A program made the position numbers and the translations under genes. This document shows, piece after piece, positions 52,346-64,000 of a stretch of DNA of 64,000 nt. The DNA is taken from NCBI GenBank assembly GCA_936450465.1, contig OW388293.1, forward strand, positions 28,153,860 to 28,217,859. The letters are read 5' to 3'. The first letter of the stretch is position 1, and every line of letters begins with the position of its first letter. This DNA comes from Gibbula magus (taxonomy: Eukaryota; Mollusca; Gastropoda; Trochida; Trochidae). The notes beneath the pieces were generated by a model. It was not told the origin of the DNA and searched no databases. It saw nothing but the letters and a program-made list of their open reading frames with translations.

Positions 52346-54900
52346 ATATAGTAGTATGTGTCATAATTAATTACAAATGAAATGAAAATATATTTGTAGG
52401 TTTGTTTATATAGGTGTTCTGGCTTAATTATATCAGATTGAACTACGTTAGACGATTTGTCTTGGGTCTTTGGTTTTATAAGATGAAAATGTCCGTGTGA
52501 CAAAGTTGATAATAGCTAAATATACATTCAAATAAATAAAACTATATTTACATGATTATTTAAGCAGATCAAATGTAAACGTGATCAGCAGAAAGGCATT
52601 ATGAGAATTATGTATTTAATAGCAAACACGATATATTGTATCCTCTTTGGTATGCATTGGATTATAGGCACTGGTTACTTATATCGGATCAGTTAGTATC
52701 AATTTTGATCGTGGTTTGTCGTTACTCGTACAGCATCAATTAATGGACTGTAGTATAGACTGTCTAATCATTGTATATATAATTCGCAAAATGTGTGAAA
52801 GTGTGTTATCGTCATACAAGACGTTTCACACTTTAAACATCTCATATATATATATATATATATATGTGACAATGGATATATTGCATTATTGAAGACTTAC
52901 CTTTGTCGACGAACATATCCGGAGGAAAGTTATAAATATCCAGATAGTCAAAAGAACACAACTTGAAACAGTAAATCCCTAATCGAACGTATGCGTTTGG
53001 GTCAGAACTGATGTCGAAAAACACAGAGATAACATCAACGTTACGTTATTTGTTTGACAGTAACTGCTAATGATGATGGCGCCGTCTTTCAACTGAGGGG
53101 GTAACTGGTAAAGGCATGTCCAAATATTCATGATCATGTATTTTATTGGTTGTTAGTTTTGGCCTTAATTCTTATTGGCTAACTTTAAATGACCAACCAG
53201 ACGCGCGAAGCCCATAGTCAGACAGACATAGTGTTTATTAGCCTGTCGCCAGGTCGTCTGTATGTTTATACAACACACCTGTCAAGCTCTTCAACGCACA
53301 ACTGGTCTCTCAGTTAATTACTAGCCTGAGTGGCTTAAAGTTTTGTCTAAATAAATGCTAATTAAGCATGCATTGTCCCTCAAACTGACAGACAATTGTT
53401 TAGTTGCACCTAGCTTTGGGCATACAAAAAAGCGTTATATCAATAACCAACAACAATAATTATTCAACTCATTTAACCATAAATTTATGTATTAAGAAGA
53501 ACATGAACTAAAATAAGATGGAACATATCATACAGACCAGGACATAGCTTCATGATATTACTGCATCACAGTTACGTTGGGATTTTTTAAATTGTGAGAA
53601 TAAATGAGATAAATGTACATAAAAACAGGATATCTATGGTGAAGCAACAACAGTGCTGTTAAACAATCCAAAGAATATAAATGAGAATATTCATAATTAA
53701 TTTATTAAATTTATAATATTGGTACACCTGTTGCCGTTTTATTTGAAATAATTTGTTTAAGTTGCGCGAAATAATATAAATATAAACAGACAATAGCTAT
53801 GCAAAACGATATGATTTGGTAAAGTTTGCTTTTGTTCAGACTTCACTTCACAAGTACAAACATAATATACAAATAGCATATAGGATATAGATAATGAAAT
53901 AACAACAAAGTATGTGCAAAACAAAACGAACTTACATAAGCCTAGCAGTTACTTTTCATTGGTTTTTAGCTTTTCTCTTTTCTTTAGACTGCCTGACCTG
54001 ATGAAATCGCTAATAAATTGGTAATGGGACGCATCGTATATGTAGGTCAAAATCCTCAGTCGAAAAAATCACCACTGAAATGAAGGAATACTTGACCATA
54101 TTCAATATCACAATTCATTGCTTCTAATATCTGTACTTTTTATTTTACATATAAAAATAAGTGTGATTGCATTCTCATTGTCATATGAAGACGAACATTC
54201 AGCATTAGTTGATATATCCATATATATGTTTACTTTAGATAAAATGATATGTAAATAACTACTATTATTAAGGATAAATTAACAAAGTTAAGTATACATG
54301 TTATCTGTAATAACAGGATTTAAACAGGAAATGTATCCTTAAAATTACTATCAATGTAGTTTTCATAATCTTCTTAGATTACAAGAATTCAAGTCAATAC
54401 CATACTCTTATTGTTTCTTTATATAAATTGTTTTACTTATTTCAGTTATTTGTTTACCTACATATCTCTTAACCTGATCAGCTAGCTTTGAGTAAACCTA
54501 TAGGAACAAACAACAATTGTAGTGCTTTCAAACATATTTATTTTAAAGGCAAGAATTGGTAAACAGACTCGCAGTTTATCTTTAAAGGTCTTTAAAGGTG
54601 ACATCGTGCTTTGAACTGTGACGTTGTGCTTGTATATTACCGGTATATGACAAACTCTCACTGTACTGTTGAAAACTGTTTTTTTCTTAGCAAACACTGT
54701 TACTATTTTCTGATACTTATTTCTGTTACTTTTTTCTGTTACTGTTTCCCTAGCACCAAGTTTTAAGTCGAAAGTATGTCTCCATTAGAAAGTTAAAATC
54801 CAAAGATATATTTTCGTTATTTACGATTAAACTTTTCACAATAATAAAAATTTTAATCCCCATTCTTGCATCACGAAATGACAGGCAGAGGTTTTTTAAA
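52346..54900. other. AT-rich gene-poor stretch
   Basis: It contains a (TA)n run at 52844-52866. No exon, domain or terminal repeat was recognised. No polymerase palm motif was found here on the plus strand. Confidence 0.5.
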
Positions 54901-55105
54901 ATGCTGCAACTGATCAGAGACAAATCGGATTTATTTATGAAAACATCAATTTCTCAAACTCTTGTTCTGTTACTGATCAAAGACAAAAAGGGAATTACTT
55001 ATGAAAAAAAAAACACTTTTTCAAGCTGTTTTACTGTTACTGATCAAAGACCAATTGGAACTATTTATGAAAACAAATATTTATCAAAATTCACTTTGTA
55101 CAAAC
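54901..55105. repeat. ~65-bp tandem repeat, three copies
   Basis: CTGATCAAAGACAAA begins units at 54910, 54973 and 55040, each followed by ATTTATGAAAACA-like sequence and CTGTTACTG. The short open frame over it reflects the repeat. Confidence 0.7.
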
Positions 55106-55225
55106 TACTCTACAACGCTCTATAACAAAAGATCATTTTAAGCCTACTTATTAGAAATAACATAAAGATCAAAGACACATAGTATTGTGTTGGGGATGGT
55201 GTCTGTGTTGTTGTTTTTGGGTGGG

Positions 55226-55302
55226 GGGATTATATCCACTGGGGATTTTGTCATAGGGGATTATTTTCCTTGGGGATTATGTCCAGTGGGGATATTGTCC
55301 GT
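55226..55302. repeat. GGGGATTATGTCC degenerate tandem repeat
   Basis: GGGGATTATATCCACT, GGGGATTTTGTCATA, GGGGATTATTTTCCTT, GGGGATTATGTCCAGT and GGGGATATTGTCC follow one another with a period of about 15-17 bp. Confidence 0.75.
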
Positions 55303-55504
55303 CCACCTCGCTGGTCTCCATAAATCCCGAAAAGTTATCATTAAGACTACTATTAAAACTAAAATAACATTACATTTTGTAAAGTAAACTTGTTATCAGT
55401 AGATACTTTAATGCACTGGGATTTAATTCTGCCCTCTCGCCTAAGCAGAGGCTTATGTTCAGCTTAATTTAGTAAACGCTGTAGCTGTAAGAGAACTTCT
55501 CTCA

Positions 55505-56230
55505 GTTTAAACATATTTATTTCCAAAAAGAAGGAACCAGATTGGTAGGGAAGAAAATGCTTATATACAAAGCGCTCCGGGATACAACAAAATACAAAAC
55601 ATGACATGATGAATGTACAGTATAATTATGAATACAAATAAATGATACAATCTGATTATACAAATTATGACTGTGCCATAGAAGCACTACTTTAAATCAA
55701 ATCTGCCTGTTAAATTTATAAATGAATGAACTGAATTTAAGAGTTCCATATTTACAGCTGGGGAAGAAATGTGACTTCCAAACAAAATTGATTTAAGATC
55801 AAATCCCTTTGCATAAAAATACAGACTTAACGATATATTATAACGAATATCGCTATAGAGAGGACATACAAGGAATTAATGAATATTCTTCAAAGATATA
55901 TAACCAAAAGAGCAAGCTGGTGTTGGAGATATAAACCGTTGATATTTATGTGCATTATGATCAGTACATTCTTGTCGGAGACGAGATTGTATTATTTGAC
56001 AAAATCTGATGCCGGTGTTTAAGTCAAAAGTGGCTGTAAATATTAGTATTGTTTAGAATGGCAGTTTTAAATCTTGAAACTGGCTGTATTTCAGTTCTGT
56101 TCGGGTGGCAATGAATTCCATAATTTAACTGCATCGATATCTGTGGGGAAAGGACCTCGCATAACTTTAAGTTTTAAATTGTATAATCTGAAGATTCGAA
56201 TCATTGCGAAGATTATAACCCGTGACATCT
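55505..56230 (-). mobile_element. 5'-truncated LINE with 14-bp target duplication
   Basis: Perfect direct repeats GAGAACTTCTCTCA flank it (55491-55504 and 56231-56244). The minus strand starts inside a LINE ORF (GYNLRNDSNL), then, with frame changes, VMRGPFPTDIDAVKLWNSLP and SRFKTAILNN, the usual C-terminal pattern of LINE reverse transcriptases. A 3' UTR of about 500 bp ends near a polyadenylation-like AATAAA. The insertion is short, old enough to carry frameshifts, and inactive. Confidence 0.8.
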
Positions 56231-56244
56231 GAGAACTTCTCTCA

Positions 56245-59200
56245 TTAGAAATGATCAAAAATAAAGATGATAAAGTCTCACCTCACATATTAAATACATA
56301 CATTGTACAAAGGCAATCATTTATGTTTAACTATTGCGAGTTTACTAAACATGTGTATGAACTTCAATGTATTCCCACAAATGTATTAACAAATGATTTG
56401 TTTTAAGTTTGTTTTAGAAGAAGCATTTATATAGGCTAGTGTATAGCCTGTTTGCTAATCCTTTTTTAAAATTTAACTTCTCATAATTTCTTTTGTGTTA
56501 TATGTTATTTGGGAATAAAATACTGTTTAATCAACTATTGCTTTTTCTCAAGCAAAAACAGTTACTTTTTTCTGCTATTTTTCCCGGTTACCTAACAGTA
56601 ATGTCAAAGCTAAGTTATGTAACCCATTTCATCATCACTAAAACGAATGTGAAACACAATCATCCACATGCCATTATTAAATACGTTTAAGCTATCTACA
56701 TCGAATTTACTTTTCATTGAATTTACAATAAGTACCTGTAACCGTAGACTCCCGAATGAAACAGATAGAACTATGTTAAAAAGGATGAAAGATTATGTGC
56801 ATTTTGTAAAAGGCAATGTATGTAGCAAATGTGACTCATAACATACGCAGGTCACCTGACTGAGCTTCTAATACTTTCTTAAAATGTAAATGAACAATAT
56901 TGTATTGTTTTGTCTGTCAAAAGAAAAAAGTGCCCATGTCTGGTATACAATGTATACTATAAAGTATGACGTATATACCCGTTAAGTATATTACTTAGAA
57001 ATATGTATTCGCCAGAAAGTATAAATCAAGTATTATGATGAACAACTGCACATCACGCACAGTGTTCATTCAGGAATAACAAAACGATTAAGTGCCATGC
57101 CCATTCAGGTGTGACTTATCTCGAATTCAGGTTTCTCGGCCATGAACCGTATGACATTATACACGCCCAGTACTGATCATCCAAAAAGTTAGCACTCAAT
57201 ACACATTGATGACTTTCACTGATTAGACATGAAACTAGGTGTGATAAAGCGCCGATATATTGCCGGCAATTGATGACAGTGGCGACGCAATGTCTGGTTG
57301 AACATATCTTTTACCGACTGTTAAAGTGTCACTCTCTGCGCGTGAATAAACAGTGGTTACACTAATTAGACCTATACCCCTTTGAGAAGTGACCATTAAC
57401 CACCACGGAAACATATTGCCCACAATTAATTACCGTTACATAATGCGTGGCTATTTAAACTGGGACTCTCTGTAAGTCCAAATCACATCATAGATATATT
57501 CAGTTGCGTTAATCCCTCCTGGTTCCTGCAATTTATTTTGCACAAGTGTTTACTAAGTCCTGAGGAATGGATTTCTATCAAAGGTACGTTGTCACTTCTC
57601 ATGTCAATGTATAATGTATGATGAATGAACTGATTTTAAGATCGAGGTACAGATGACTTGAGGTCGTAAGTAAGATACATTAGGCTGTCGAAATGTTCCA
57701 GATCAAAGTTTTGGTAAAAAGAGAGGGTTCGATGGTTTTAGAAAGGATATTCGAGAGGAGATTGCTTACTGCATGTTCCAAGCTAAAAAGGGTGATATTA
57801 TTATTCATTGATTTGTAAAATCTAGCGTACATTCATTACAAAATACAAAACAATGGCGAGTGTAGAAAGCTTTGCTACGGTATAAGAGGACAATGTTGAT
57901 TAAATAATTCACATCTAAAAATGTTGCGAAGCTTTAATCACTTCATCAATATTTGAATGAAATACATCATTATCCTTGTAAATATCAATATATACTTTGT
58001 GATAAGAAAGTGGATGTGTCTTAAACGTGAAAAACATAAATGAGAATATATATAAAATAAATTATCATTTAGGAAATAGTAAAATTTATATTACAGAACA
58101 CATGGAGTGTAAATGTAAACTTGTTAAGGCATATTGATAATATAAACACTATTTATCTATATATTTTAATGATTATTCCTACAAATTAGAGAGATCATTT
58201 AAATAAAGGTCAGTATAATGATCATATCAAATATTCCTTTCACATTCTATAAATATCTTATTTGTATAAAGTTACTTGAACCGTTACCCTAGCCCATTGG
58301 TTGTTTCGTTTTGAAAAGCCGAATGCATTTACACTCGATTCTTTGATGTTGGATATCTGTGGCTAGTCCGGTTAAATTAAACAATTGTCTTATCTGTGTT
58401 TATTATCATCAAACTTCCTGTTCCCTGTGACGTAAATGCATGGGACCACAGACTAATAGGTTACTACCTCGTATATTCTGCCAACGGCAGCACATGAGTT
58501 AATTCAAGCAATCATGATATTTACAGTAAGACGGAAAAAATGTTTTTGATTGTGATTCTTTAGCACTTATGTATTCCAATGTACACACAAGATGATAAAT
58601 GTATAAAGTGTATGGATATTTATTTATCAAATATAAGCGTTGATTTGATAAAGCATTACAATTAAATAAATAATGAAATTCATCACGAATCTAGATAGAA
58701 TTATATAATGTATATACTCGTTCTTGACGAGGGATTGTGATATCGACCTTTTTCAACCGGCAAATTAAGAATTACAATATTGATTTGGACACCATATTTG
58801 TTTCGTTCATTATAACATTGATCAAAACATGGGAAATCCTTAATGACAGCAGAGTATATTTGATAATGTCACTACACTATGTTTGCAGAATTTATCTTTT
58901 AAAACATTGAATAACTATCCATTCCTTACAGAAATACTAGGGATAATGGAAAATAAGTATTTGACCACATTCCACATAATTTAACCAATGATATGATTGT
59001 CGTGTTTATAATTATGCATAATACTTGTCCAGACTGTGTACAGTACGTATTAAACGGTTTGCAATTTGCAAACAATGACTATTGGCGCTGTTTTGTATGA
59101 TTCTCGCAATTCCTTCATTACCGAAAAAGACTTTGTACCGTATGTTTTTTACCCTGTTGAAAATGTGTTAGCTTGGCCTACACCCCATATTGCCTACATC

Positions 59201-61788
59201 CCCAAAACTCCTCGTATCGCCTTCACTAAATGCATAGCGTCACCTATTGTATAACATGCTACTGTTCACTTTTAATTCAATTAATTCAATTCAATTCAAT
59301 TAATGAACTGGTTCATTGTTATGAAATCAAATCTGGTAAGGTATACATAATGACATATATACAAATATACATGAATATAACGCAAAATTTGATGGAGCAT
59401 ACGAAAGTCACGTTTGATATGCAAAGCAATTCTAACTAGTATTGGTTTGTATGTGATGGACATAAGTGAAATATATTTTGCAATGGATACATGTTAACAA
59501 TAATAAGCTGGATGAGGCTGGAATTATGCTATCAAATAACGTGCGTATTCGTTTCAGAAGTTTTATATGGCGGTATTGCAGTGAATATTCCAGAATAGGT
59601 CGATGGTTAGTCGACATCGGTAATTTTTTTATTATGAAATATGATAATCTTGTAAATTGTCGAAAAAGCATTTGTCTTACATGTCCGACAGTACAATCTT
59701 ACACCTGAAAGAATAAAATATTAGTCAAAATAAGGAAATTATATGGTCTATGAAAAACGATAGTACTTTATTAACAGCCAGCTCATTCATGTATTTGATC
59801 TGTTTGTGGTAGGTGAAGTTTCTAACTAGTTTTATTCAAGTTATCCATTGGCATCTAGCACGTGGACGTAATTATTCAGATAATATACAGTATATAGTAT
59901 TCATACAGTATTTGCCAATATGTCGCTATTTTGCAATTTTGATATCCGTTGCAGTGAGCAGATACACTAGCTGTCATGTTTAACCTTCTAGCAAATTGCA
60001 TCATTTGACCATGACGTGAATATACAAATGTGAGAATGTGTATTAACTGTCAAGTAATTACTGCTCATTATGTCTCAGGGTGTTGAAACTGCGCTGTGTA
60101 TGTGTTTTGTTCATTGGAAATTGCGTTCAAGATTAAAGATGTTAATGGTGGGCCGACCGTGAAAAGGATCTTTTGTCACCTAACTAACAACCTAACAAGG
60201 AAAGATATAGAGAATATCATTGAAAATGACACAATTATAATGACATCAACATACATTGGGAGATATAAAAGGTTTACTTATTTAAAAGGTTGATTGTTTG
60301 GATAATAAAAGTAGCTAATTTCCCATCCGACAAATCAGGGGATGAACCGTTTTGTGTATAAGGACACCCTAAAGTAACCCCTAAATTATGTTCTGTTGTA
60401 TGATATATTATAACGTTGACGTTAGACCTGCAGTCTATATCGATTTGTGTTTCATGCATAATAATACAACAGTTCGATCATCAATAATTTGAATAGAAAG
60501 GCGGTTGATTTCATTATATCATCTCATCTCGATGAAATACATGGAATAGATAACGAATTGTGAAATTTTAATAATGTTAATATTATTAGAAGTTGGAGGC
60601 TTGAAAAGACAATACACCTTGTTATAATTTAGAGGTAAACCATCATAAGATAACAAATGTGGATCTTTGTTCAATAGTTTTTTAAATTTGTATTGTTGTT
60701 TGTATTGTTGTATGTGCCTAACTTTATTTATCAAAATCAAGTTTATCAAACCTAGTCTATGTCGTTTTGATGAATGATACCATAAAATGTGGAATATTGT
60801 TTTCGTGAAAAACTTATAACTTTCTTCATGAATCATATCGTTAACGGTTAATATGCTTTTTATTATGTACTTAGAGTGATTAAACCAAGCCACTATAAAT
60901 ACACGGAGAGTAAATGACACAAACCAGGTACCCTCTAATCATAACTATCATTAGCGATAATGATTATCTATAAATGTATTTAACTCTCCCTTGGTTATCC
61001 GTTTGGATGTAAGTTGGCTCTGTACCCCCCTCCCCCATTAAATTCTCACATATATATTTATATATATAAACTAAAATCGTTTATGCACATTTGTATCTCT
61101 AAAAAAGGTTACACATGACTTCATATATGCTTCATGCTTGAATAGTTACACATTGGTAAAAGCAAAGTCGTCATTTTAATATTTATATGAGAAAAATGCT
61201 CCCAATATGTTGAACTAACTAATTCTAGTGATTGAAATACATGTATTATTTACACATAAACGCATTTCATATGGCATTTTGCACTGGCATTTTAAAATCC
61301 TTCACACATTTTACTTAAACTAGTAACCCACAGTTGATTTACAGTGAAGCTATCACTTACTGAATTGCAATTAATTTATTGCCCCAATAAACTTGCTCTC
61401 GAAAAGGATGTTCACAATCCCGTTACGGTTCGTTAATTACCGCACTATACAGAAATTAACCCCTAATTAATTTATTGCTACAATAAACTCGGGATCAGAG
61501 TCTATGCAGTTCACATTTCCAACACCGTTATCCAAATGTACGTTTGGTTTGGTACATATAAAACTATATGTTAGCACGAATCAGACTTTATAATTATTAT
61601 TATCTAATTAATTAATTATATAATTATATCGTAAGTTTTATCATACAGCTTCAAAATATGCTAACATATGTTTAGTAAGTATCTGTGTTTGGTTTGTTAT
61701 TTATCCACATATTCATGTATAACTCAATTTAAATTCTCGCATATTTAAAATCGATGATGTAATAAGAAATGAGTTAATCATTGTCTTA
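56245..61788. other. gene-poor AT-rich stretch
   Basis: There is an (AATTC)n run at 59276-59300. At 57448-57582 there is a TATTTAAA box, then about 110 bp later ATGGATTTCTATCAAAG at a donor-like GTACGT. This could be a promoter and first exon, but nothing downstream confirms it. The 133-codon minus-strand frame ending at 60519 is not recognised. Nothing else is supported. Confidence 0.4.
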
Positions 61789-62272
61789 AAGGTACATCCA
61801 TTGTGTTTCATAACATATTATTTGGCTTTAATACGTTCCAACTCACGACATGTTCTGTCTACAATACAAATAAATTCACTCAGCTTACAAATTTATCCCC
61901 AATCGCCAAATATATCATAATTATTAGTTTCCGATTAAAATTGAGTAACATAATTAAACATGTGTAGAAACCGAAACTGCACGCCCCATTTGCATGCACA
62001 GTGATTATGGGACCTATTAAACATTATCAACTCAAATTTGTCTTTTTGTCTGTTATAAATATGATTCCAAAATTATGTTTGACTCATGACGCGCGCCACA
62101 CGCTGTCCATTGTCCGGTTTTCGATCAGAAATCATTACTTTTAACTTCATATCGTCAATATGCTAAGTCTGCTATCATCAAAATGGTAGTTTTTGATAAC
62201 AGTCGGGACTTATCGATAAAGTAATACCATTTATAGCTTTTGCAATATGTGACCCCCAACAACACAATGGAA
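61789..62272. mobile_element. AAGGTACATC MITE, near-complete copy
   Basis: The left end AAAGGTACATCCATTGTGTT and a decayed right end AACACAATGG flank about 480 bp. TTATTTGGCTTTAATACGTTCC and TCGATAAAGTAATACCATTT are shared with the deletion derivative at 40605-40704. Internal words are shared with 23755-24010. Confidence 0.6.
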
Positions 62273-62299
62273 GTTTGTATGGAAGGCAGAACGGTCTGA

Positions 62300-64000
62300 G
62301 GAGATAATTTGTTTTCAGATAGTGTGCAAGAATTCCTCTATAAATGTCTAGATTCAGTATTCAGTGATATCAATCGTAGTGTACAAAATGTGGCAGATGA
62401 GATGTGTACTGTTGCAGCAAATATGAAACGAAAATTGTCGTTTAGAAATGCGGGAAAGGATAGTCCATGGGTTGATTCTGATGTAGAAGTTTGAAAGCTG
62501 AGCGTTGTCACAATATTAAACCAGTTTAGAAAACATAAAGGTAATCAACACTTAGATGATTACCACGTAACAAAAAATTTACATAACACTAAAATTAAAC
62601 AGAAACGAAAGGAATACTATAAGCAGAAACCAGTTAAGCTAGAAAATAATATCATTTCCAAAGAGTTTTGGTCCATCCTTCGGGAGTTGCAGGGTAAGCA
62701 ATTCAAAAAGTATAATATAAGCAATAGAGAATGGTATGAACATTTCAAACATATGTTTTTGTCTATCGGAAAGGAAACAGATAGCACTTTCAGTGTAAAC
62801 TCGACTACGGGAGTTACTGGCGATTTACTTTATGAGCTTGAAGAGTTATAGTGAATATAGTGATATTCTGGATTCGCCAATAGATAGGCAAGAAACATTA
62901 TATAGCATACAAAACTTAAAGGTGAACAAAGCAGCAGGTGTAGATAATATTTTACCGGAATTTATAAAACACTCGGGGGATATTTAGTTATATTAGTTTT
63001 TAACGTAATCTTAGAGAGTGGCAACTTCCCATCGACTACTGGAATTGTTATCCCAATCCATAAGAGTGGAGATGTAAATAATGTAGATAATTATATAGGT
63101 ATAAATCTGCTAAGCATATTAGGGAAAGTATTCGTCTACATCATCGAGGTTAACATTCTGGGCTGATACACTAGATAAAATAGATATTAGGCTTAAGGGC
63201 GGGATATAGCACAGTAGATAATATTTTTATATTGCATTCGATAGTTCAGAAGTGTCTTCGTACAAAAGGTAATAAACTATATGCCCTGATAATTGACTTA
63301 AAAAAAGCCTTTGACTCGATACAAAAAATAAAACTTTGGGAGGTAATGGAGAAACATGGCATAAGCCCTAAGATGAATACATTGCTCAGAAATATGTATT
63401 ATAAAGTCAAAGTTGTATCAGAAATAAGCATGACATTTCAGATTCTTTTACCTGCAATTCTGGTCTTAGACAGGGATGCATTTTAAGGCCGTTTCCGTTT
63501 TCAATGTTTATAAATGAATTTTTGATTATTCAAAGTAGTGGTTCTCATGGCATCCAGTTACACTCTAAATTGACGAATTGTTTTTATTAATGTTTGCCGA
63601 TGATATGATTTTATTTTCTTCAAGCGTCATCGGGTTACAACGGCATATAAATGAATTAGAACATTACTGAGAAAATGCAGGATTGACTGTCAACATGGAG
63701 AAAAGTTATATTATTCAAAAACGGAGGTAATCTGTCTAAAACGGAAAGGTAGTGTTATAAAGGTCAGCCGCATTTCAATATCTTGGAGTATACTTTTCAA
63801 ATTGCTTATGCTTTTCAGATCATGCAAAACATTGTTCCACACAAGCCAAAAAGGTGTTAATTGGTGTTCTCAAAAGTATTTATAAACTAGTAGATACAAC
63901 CTATGTATTGATTGCATATCATTTTACAAAATACTAAAAAATTCTTCCACTATTATTGTATGGATCAGAGGTATGGGGAATTAAACATTATTAAACCAGT
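62300..64000 (+). pseudogene. degenerate LINE reverse transcriptase, runs off the window
   Basis: Fragments in changing frames give an endonuclease-RT linker (KQKRKEYYKQKPVKLENNII, ISKEFWSILRELQG) and RT entry motifs (NLKVNKAAGVDNILPEFIKH, FPSTTGIVIPIHKSGDVNNV). Motif A follows (YALIIDLKKAFDSIQKIKLW, about 63281-63340), then a QGCI-type motif B near 63470 and motif C FADDMILFSS at 63592-63621. The last fragment is ILPLLLYGSEVWGIKHY. Stops occur, for example, near 62848, 62986 and 63166. The clade was not determined; the FADD context is that of RTE/I/L1-like RTs. Confidence 0.82.

Noticed and set aside
60519..60920. 133-codon minus-strand open frame
   Set aside because: AT-driven composition, no recognised motif, no splice or element context. 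A faint LINE-like feel (LTVNDMIHEESYKFF) was not strong enough to report.
52346..62299. A downstream exon supplying the missing polymerase palm
   Set aside because: No YxDTDS-like or other palm motif context was seen on the plus strand after 52146; a more distant exon beyond the window cannot be excluded.
1..64000. CRISPR array or prokaryotic operon
   Set aside because: Tandem repeats here lack regular unique spacers and cas genes; introns, SINEs and LINEs show that this is animal DNA.

Overview
This window is animal nuclear DNA: AT-rich, mostly non-coding, with GT-AG spliced exons and a dense, layered population of eukaryotic transposons. The repeat types (elements ending in TAGCTCATCAGGCC or GCGGGGGTATA with a CGGACGGACGG tract, tRNA-headed SINEs, Ty3 and several LINE families) fit a lophotrochozoan, most likely a marine mollusc. 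That assignment is inference; no species call is made. Nothing prokaryotic (operon, CRISPR, Shine-Dalgarno) was seen.

Host-like genes. (1) A minus-strand gene with seven recognisable exons between 12722 and 4148 encodes a macro (ADP-ribose-binding) domain of the PARP14 type; its introns are packed with repeats. (2) A plus-strand multi-exon locus, 38602-45733, encodes a PAN/Apple-like module followed by beta-propeller-like repeats; one exon carries three in-frame stops and one junction is out of phase, so it may be a decaying paralogue. (3) The most unusual locus is a six-exon plus-strand gene, 48303-52146. All its splice junctions keep frame, giving about 818 codons. It joins N-terminal C2H2 zinc fingers to the exonuclease half of a family-B (protein-primed, virus/Polinton-like) DNA polymerase. 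It stops before any polymerase palm, at an array of GTATAC-containing decamers.

Mobile DNA. 14337-23505 is a Ty3/gypsy LTR retrotransposon on the minus strand with two LTRs, an intact gag and a pol broken in several places. It sits in an older repeat whose empty copy survives at 25.6 kb, which fixes a 4-bp TTAA target duplication. Its leader holds a LINE fragment whose 5' part is inverted and encodes a 2A-like peptide. Other LINE pieces lie at 25.1-25.6, 31.5-32.0, 46.0-46.6, 55.5-56.2 (14-bp target duplication) and 62.3-64.0 kb. A SINE at 12978-13271 has a 14-bp target duplication. A 2.0-kb foldback element at 39162-41158 has an 8-bp target duplication. Several MITEs and five tandem-monomer elements fill much of the rest.

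Layout: 0-4 kb repeats; 4-13 kb macro-domain gene with repeats; 14-26.6 kb Ty3 and its host repeat; 26.6-38 kb gene-poor with SINE/LINE/MITE debris; 38.6-45.7 kb PAN/propeller locus with the foldback element; 46 kb LINE endonuclease; 48.3-52.3 kb zinc-finger/polymerase gene; 52.3-62 kb gene-poor; 62.3-64 kb LINE reverse transcriptase running off the edge.
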